Assembly: GCA_026225945.1 (NCBI GenBank)
Contig: JAMJFZ010000852.1
Span: forward strand, 496,001-560,000
Source: Cricetomys ansorgei
Taxonomy: Eukaryota > Chordata > Mammalia > Rodentia > Nesomyidae
Length of the DNA: 64,000 nucleotides
Direction: 5' to 3'
Shown here: one piece after another, positions 34,650 to 64,000 of the stretch
How positions within the stretch are numbered: position 1 is the stretch's first letter
Layout of the letters: every line of letters starts with the position of its first letter
Notes under the pieces: model-generated
What the model was told of the DNA's origin: nothing
Databases searched by the model: none
Seen by the model: only the letters and a program-made list of their open reading frames with translations
Program-made: the position numbers and the translations under genes

Positions 34650-36105
34650 AGGTGAATGAAGTCCTGGGGTCTGCAGAAATTCTCTAGATGGTAGCACTCA
34701 AGGTTGAATTTTAGAGAACTTAGTTCAGTCTTGGACACTGGCACCCTGTCTGAACAATTTGTCAATCTCACCCTCAGAGGAGATTGACCATCTTTAATAG
34801 GTCAAAGAATCTATGGCAACTGTCACTTCTTCCACTGAATTTAGTGGTAAAGCTAATGTTTATTCCGTGTCTCCCTAATCTATACCCTTCCCACCCTACT
34901 ACTGAAGCTCAGGAATGAAAACCTGATAGTGTGGAGACCTTCCCCCAAACCAGGTCTCCCAATTATAGTGTCACAATACACTATGCTTCTCTCCTCTAGG
35001 TCTCTGCTAATCAGAAGTCTGATATGGAGGCCAGTGTAAATACTGAATACTCATAAAGCACGGGGCTGGGTATCCAGTGATTTTGAGGAAGTCAAGGCAA
35101 TTTCCCCTCTTGAAGACTGAAGACCTGAGCTTTGGAATAGTCCAATTCTTTCAGTAGTTTCAGTATTTTTCATGGCAACTTGGCTTGTCAGAGTAAAAGA
35201 ACATAATGACAATAGTTAGTATATATTTGTCATGGCATTCAGGAAAAGAAGTTCCATGGCCTAGTAATCCCTAGAGGGAACTGTTAAAACAGAATTTATG
35301 AGCCTGTAGAAAAGTGGCTTAGCTCCAGGAGTACCCAGGAATTCACCAAATGTAGCATTTGGACTCTGAGAAACTTGCCTGGCTTTTCAGAGCAGGATAC
35401 AAGTTATTCAAGAGCTGGAGCTCTTGAATGTCTTGAATTTCTTCTTGATGTCTGCTTGAGGTGACATCTTCAGGAAATAAGATGGTGCTGGCTACTTTCC
35501 AATGGCATTTAGCTTTTGGTAGCAGTGTAACCTTTGGTTTGCTGGAATGTTAAGTTGCATCTTTATTCCTCCACTTTTCCTAGCTAGGCTGTACAGGGCA
35601 CATTATTCAAGCTTTTCTGTGCTTTAGCTCTTTGGTATTTTACTGTTCATTGGGAGAGTCCTCAGGGCTAGACATTGGGCGTCATCTGGAGGATGATAAA
35701 GAAAGGTGGATCGAAATTTTTGAGAGAGGGTCCTGGTGCTTCAGCAGCTGACTGCTTCATTCAGCTTACTCACCTATAAACCAGCTCATATAATAATATC
35801 CACTTATCTGTGGGTGTTAGGGAACATAATTACCACTTGTGAAATGTTTTCAAGTTTCCAGAAGAAAGATGATACATCATAGCAAAGTATGATTCTCCCA
35901 ATTGTGATCTTCTTAGGCTTACCCTAGGGCTAACCAACATAAAATTGCCATTCATGAAACTCTGCTATTGTAACAAAGCATGACTATTACCCATAATGAT
36001 TCCAGACTAATGTTTAAGGCATTGCTGTGCTCATGAAAACAACTCATAAACTGGCTGGATGTGAAAATTATGGACTAAGTACTCTGCACTTAAAATAACA
36101 ACAGC
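34650..36105. other. Intergenic DNA, no gene recognised
   Basis: AT-rich non-coding sequence between repeats. No splice-bounded exon or repeat was recognised with confidence. Confidence 0.4.
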
Positions 36106-36109
36106 CCTG

Positions 36110-36290
36110 GACAGCATTCTTTGAGCACCTAACATACAGTAGGCTGTGCCTTATGCATGATCTCTCTGAACTTTCCTAATCAGGTGGAAAAGTAGGGTTC
36201 TTTTCATTTCCGTTTTTCAGAGGAGGAAAATCTGAGCCTCCAAGATGTTAACAGGCTCAATAAGACAAACCTGGCAGTTTTAAATAGCAT
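36110..36290 (+). repeat. MIR SINE
   Basis: 'tttgagcacctaacatacag', 'agaggaggaaaatctgagcc' and a following 'gttaacaggctcaataag' follow the MIR consensus order. It is an ancient mammal-wide SINE. Confidence 0.75.
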
Positions 36291-36963
36291 GACTGGGGGT
36301 GGAAGAAGCCAGAGCTGAAGCGCCCACAAAGTCTATACAGGAGCCAAGGAGATTGAACTAGACTAGGATAAGTAAGGATGAGTTCCACATCTCCAGTTTG
36401 GGCATTCAGATGAATAGATCTGCAGCTAAGGACAGTGGGCACCCAGGATGGGAAGATGGCTGAGAGGGTAGATGACTTTGGTGCAGGGTGATGTGAGTTT
36501 GGGATGGTTAGTTTATCTGGATACGCTTGGGACATGGAAAGGAAGTTGAGATGTGAACTAGGTTTATTGTCAACTCCCGTAGGTGTAGCTCAAGGTTCAC
36601 TCAATTTTGGGAAAAACCTCCGGACCGCGGTAGGGGCCCTGGGTGACAGGTGTCTGCGATGATCTCACCGTGGGACTCCAGTTAGGCGTGCTCCCTATGG
36701 GCTTCCACCCAGTAAGCCCCACCCTCTGCTTCCCGAGGTTCATCGTCTCATCCCTCTTCCATTCATAGTTTCTCTGCCCCGCCGGCAGGTACCGGGGAGC
36801 CTAAAGAACCATTGCCAGCCGAAACCATTCGGCTCCAGCAAGCTAGGGGGTGGGGCTCAGAGCGCATGCGCGTGCAGCTACGGAAGCCGGAAGGCATGTC
36901 AGAGTCGGTTGGTTGCTCGGTTTCTCCTGGCGGCGGCGTTGACTAAGCGGCTGGCTCTGGCAG

Positions 36964-36978
36964 CATGAACCCGCTGTG
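36964..36978 (+). other. Four-codon upstream ORF (Met-Asn-Pro-Leu-stop)
   Basis: An ATG 81 bases before the Tmem185a ATG reads four codons and stops at TGA. It lies in the presumptive 5' UTR and could modestly lower initiation at the main start. Whether it is in the mRNA depends on the true transcription start. Confidence 0.4.
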
Positions 36979-37044
36979 AGGCGCAGGCTTCGTGGCGCGG
37001 GGGGCGGGGGGGAAGAGGAGGACGGCACGGTGAAGTTCTCCGCC

Positions 37045-60501
<23,457 letters not shown>

Positions 60502-61860
60502 AGGGCACCACCAGGGCCGGAGTGTGAGTGCATTGGAACGCACACTCCTACTTCCCTTGCCCCCAACCAGGCCTGGAACCTCGGACCTCCATCTGAAGCC
60601 TTGTTTGCATCCAGTGCCAACCAGCCACTCATAACAGAACACAGGTGGCAGGGACTAAGGGTGTCTACCAATATGGATGCCAGTGACACATGAGAGAAGA
60701 ACCCATTTTTTTCTGTATGGGTACCTGAAGTGCGTTCTCATTCCTGTGGTACCCACCCAGGGATAACTGCTGCCTAGGCCTGCAGAAGGCACATCTGTGG
60801 TCTGGGCAGATTTTCTAGTGCTAAAATTCCTATCAAAGTATTGGAAAATGTGGTTCTTATGGGACCACTTCCATCTGTGGCTCAGCTGTGCTGCTATAGG
60901 TAGCCAGTAGGGACTGTAACTAGGTCTGTACACACCTGTTGTGTCCAGATACAGCCCAGCCTTGCTTTCCCTGTCCCTGCTGTACAGAAATTTTGCTTTA
61001 GGCAGGATGACAGCAGGTTTGCAGGGCCTCATCAGTGAGCCTATCCCAATGGCATGATTCCATGCCTGTATAGTATTTATACAGCTATTTTAGCATTGTA
61101 ATATACAGTGTCAAATCCTAGTTCTGTACAGCATATTCTCTGTTAAAGTATTTTTTTACAAGCTTGTGCTGGAGATGGTTGGGTTAAGCCATGGTAGGAG
61201 CAGATGGCATAACTGCATTGTCCCAGACAGGTGCCCCAACTTCACTTACCATGACCACTGACACCCTGGAATTCCTTCTCTTACATAGTGACTGCTCCTG
61301 CCAGTACAGCCACTACAAGTGGGGAAAGGTCTGTGCTTTTCCAACATGGGGAGGGTGGGGTGGGAATACTTGGCTAAAAAATCCTAAGGAGTGGCCCTTG
61401 AGAAACCGGACACTATAGAGAAAGTTGTCAAGGCAGGTCAGAAACATCCAGAGACTCCTGTCAAAGTTCAGAATGTCCTGCCACCTGCAAGAACAATACT
61501 GCATACAGAGAATACAGATACCTGTCAGCAGTTTCTCCAGAGCCCATCATACGAGAACAATAACCTTCAGTCTAAATCAAATGGTTCATTTCCCAATGGA
61601 AGTAAAGAGAGCACTGATGTTTCTGATCAGAAGGTACAATGAGTTTTCATGGTCACCTGATCAGTGGCTTCAGTCACACATAATTGAAGCTTACTATGAC
61701 CATGACCCTGATCCTACTCCTGGCACAGGCCTCCAGCAAGCCTGTTCTATTTCAGAAGAAAGGGAACAGAGTGTAGCCTTTTTTGCTTGGTCTGTTAAAA
61801 ATGTGGTTGAATCCACTATTTTTGCTCCTGTAGTTGTTCAATAAAGTGGTTCATTTTACA
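60502..61860 (+). other. Tmem185a: Tmem185a 3' UTR
   Basis: It runs from the stop codon to just past a canonical AATAAA at 61840-61845. An open frame without ATG (61391-61642, starting at GTG) lies within it and is discussed as a finding. The UTR contains no SINE. Confidence 0.7.
61840..61845 (+). terminator. Tmem185a: Tmem185a poly(A) signal
   Basis: AATAAA preceded by a pyrimidine-rich stretch and followed by GT/T-rich 'gtgtactgtgtatatttcac', a typical downstream element. Confidence 0.7.
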
Positions 61861-61869
61861 CGTGTACTG

Positions 61870-63000
61870 TGTATATTTCACTTTGTAGAGAAACCACAAT
61901 TATTCTAGCCCTATGCCAAGAACATCTTCTGGCTGCCACAGGCAAGTAAAGCAGACAGGTAGGATGAGCATCCTTTACTGAGTCTCTTCAAGCAGCAATA
62001 GATTGTAAAAGAGGGAAGGAACACTTGCCATCCATCCACAGTGGCTGCATGATGGCCTTCTGCCATTGTGAAAGCTTCGGAGGCCTTCTAGACTGTTCAT
62101 GGGGTTCTAGGACATGCCTGCAATTGCAGTGCACAGTTGTGTCTAGCTCTCTTAACTCTGCAGTTCAGGGGCAACTTTGCTAGGTGGTCTTTCAGGTTAT
62201 GGTTGACAGCAACTGACAGGAAAACCAACCAGTTGCTATTGGTGAGAGATAGCCTGCATGTAGCCAGGGACAAGGCATGAATTTTTTCTTGAGCATCTTC
62301 GATTTTGGAAAATGTCTTGTTAAATCAAAGCAGTAGCTGAGACTCAACTGCCAGGGTCTTTGGCCATTGGTTCTCAGTGTTGGTAATTGGACGCCAATAC
62401 TCTTCTTATGAAGAAGTTAAGAGGTTTCTGCTGCTAGTACTTAAGCCTGCTGCTCCCAAAGGCCCAAGACTGGGCTCACTATGTCTCCAGTGTAGAGATT
62501 TTGTTTATTCATGGAAATGGGAGGGGGACAATGGGATATCAAAGCCGCTTTGAGTAGATATCTCTGCTCATCTCTCAGCACCACGCCCAAATGAATGATT
62601 TCATAGATCAAATACAGGTACCAAACCCAACCCACATCTCTATTACTGTGTTTCCCAGTCAAGGAAATTGAAGTTATCCGTGAAGGCCAGCAGCCAGATT
62701 TCCTATCTTTTGCATAACTGCAAAGACCCAGTAGTAGTCTGTGTTTTGGCGGGGCACCTCAGTGTGTACTGTGTATATTTCAAACCTGAAACCAATCCTA
62801 GTCCCTTAGGTCATCTTCCTCATGTCTAGCCATACTTAGTGACAGCCTATCTTTGGGTAATGTAGACATGAGAGTGCACTGTGGACCATCGCACCGTTTG
62901 ATCAGGGTGCTGCCAATAGACACCATGAAGTGACTCAGGTTCCCTGACAGAAGAGCATTTACAATGTTAAAGTAAGGCATTTAAGTCCTTTATTAGCAGG
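61870..63000. other. Downstream intergenic DNA, no gene recognised
   Basis: A short repeat 'tgtactgtgtatatttca' occurs at about 61863 and again at about 62764, with weak similarity continuing for ~50 bases. Otherwise nothing is recognised. Confidence 0.4.
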
Positions 63001-63195
63001 GCTGGATTAATGACTTGGCACTTAAGAATGAATACTGCTCTTGCAAAGGAAATAGGTTTGGTTCATTACCAGCACCCACGTGGTAGCTCATAAACATCTG
63101 TAACTCCATTTCCAGGAGATCCGATATCCTCTTCTGGCCTCCTTGGGCTCTTGTACATATTCATTCATGTGCACACACATACATGTCCTTTACTA
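63000..63195 (+). repeat. B2 SINE
   Basis: 'gaatactgctcttgcaaagg', 'cccacgtggtagctcataaa' and 'ccgatatcctcttctggcct' are the B2 body, with a CA-rich tail. Confidence 0.82.
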
Positions 63196-63199
63196 GTAT

Positions 63200-63810
63200 T
63201 ACATTAGAGCCTATCTTGTTAAGCCTATTTATATTTCATTTATGCATTTGATGGTCTGATGTTAGGTGCCCATATGTTTAGATGGGAGAGTGGAGGCTCC
63301 CCTGTGGGCCCTTACTTTTGCTGAGGCAATGCTCTTTGTAGGAGAACCCCTAAGCTCTCTCAGACCTGGGTGCAGGAATCAAGACACACTTGACTGTCAC
63401 CTCTGTACAGTACTTGTCTGGGTCAGAGCAGTAGTATTGCTAGTTCCTGTCCAAGGTACTCTCAATCCAAGGAGTGGAAAGGATTTAGAAAGCTTAGGAT
63501 GAGGTGCCTTGCTTGAGAATCTCTGTTAAGGTACAGATTGACAAAGGAAGCAAGGCTGGACTACTTGGGATCAGTGTAGTGAGACTTTCTCAGTCCACAC
63601 TCAGGATATTACCATTTTCACTCACTGAACCAGATCCCAGTTGCTCTGCAAATACCAAGAAAAGGCTTACCTCCCAGAGTCCATTGAAGTGCGAGTAAAG
63701 TGCCTTCCTGCAAGTTTGTCCCCCTTGTGGGCAGGACTGCATTATTGGAGGTATCTTTCTGGGATGGGGCTTTAACCTATCCTCAATTCATCACCATGTT
63801 CCCGCAGTGT
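63200..63810. other. Intergenic DNA, nothing recognised
   Basis: Short unsupported ORFs only. Confidence 0.4.
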
Positions 63811-63815
63811 TCTCG

Positions 63816-63965
63816 TTCTCCCTCTCCCTCTCCCTTCCTCTCTCCCTCTCCCTCTCTCCCTCTCCCTCTCCCCTCCCTCTCCCTCTCTCTCTCCCTCCCT
63901 CCCTCCTCTCCCTCCCTCCCTCTCTCCCTCTCCTTTCTTCTCTCCCTTCCTCCCTCCCTCTCCCT
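63816..63965. repeat. Homopyrimidine (CTCCCT)n tract
   Basis: About 150 bases of C/T only, in CTCC/CTCT units. It gives a Gly/Glu/Arg-rich spurious ORF on the minus strand. Confidence 0.95.
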
Positions 63966-64000
63966 GTGCCCTATTCCTTCCTGGGGGAAGATGCATATGC

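Noticed and set aside
63772..63996. Gly/Glu/Arg-rich minus-strand ORF
   Set aside because: It comes entirely from the homopyrimidine tract.

Overview
This is eukaryotic DNA from a muroid rodent (mouse- or rat-like) X chromosome. It carries spliced genes with GT/AG introns, many B1, B2/B3 and ID-type SINEs, an old L1, MIR and L2 fragments, CA/GT and ATCT microsatellites, and a CpG-island promoter. The gene set, an HSFX-like heat-shock-factor gene, a MAGE-A-type gene and Tmem185a, matches the HSFX / MAGEA / TMEM185A neighbourhood of human Xq28. I cannot fix the species.

Layout. 1-6.4 kb: gene-poor, with a roughly 200-bp inverted repeat at each end of a 1.8-kb spacer and a rodent dispersed repeat. 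6.45-8.15 kb (minus): a two-exon HSFX-like gene whose intron lies inside the DNA-binding domain. 8.2-17.2 kb: gene-poor, with a solo LTR, SINEs, a CA microsatellite and a 270-bp ATCT tract. 17.27-18.68 kb (minus): terminal coding exon of a MAGE-A-type gene, preceded by two good candidate untranslated exons (19.0-19.1 and 19.9-20.0 kb). 20.17-28.8 kb: a large minisatellite of 71-bp units (about 110 by length), interrupted three times by a ~290-bp CpG-containing module with ETS and YY1 motifs; a fourth, decayed module lies at its far edge. Read on the minus strand, each intact module runs into a consensus splice donor, so these look like tandem promoter/first-exon units for the MAGE gene. 29-36.5 kb: repeat-rich intergenic DNA. 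36.6-61.86 kb (plus): Tmem185a, with a CpG-island promoter, seven coding exons and a 1.3-kb 3' UTR; its 14-kb first intron is full of SINEs plus an antisense L1. 62-64 kb: downstream DNA ending in a homopyrimidine tract.

The points most worth following up are the tandem promoter/minisatellite system upstream of the MAGE gene; a single extra base in Tmem185a exon 3 that produces a premature stop in an otherwise intact 350-codon gene; and the absence of an in-frame ATG for the HSFX-like gene. HSFX and MAGE-A genes are typically testis-restricted, whereas TMEM185A is a broadly expressed multi-pass membrane protein of unknown molecular function. Nothing suggests the three genes share a pathway; they share a location.
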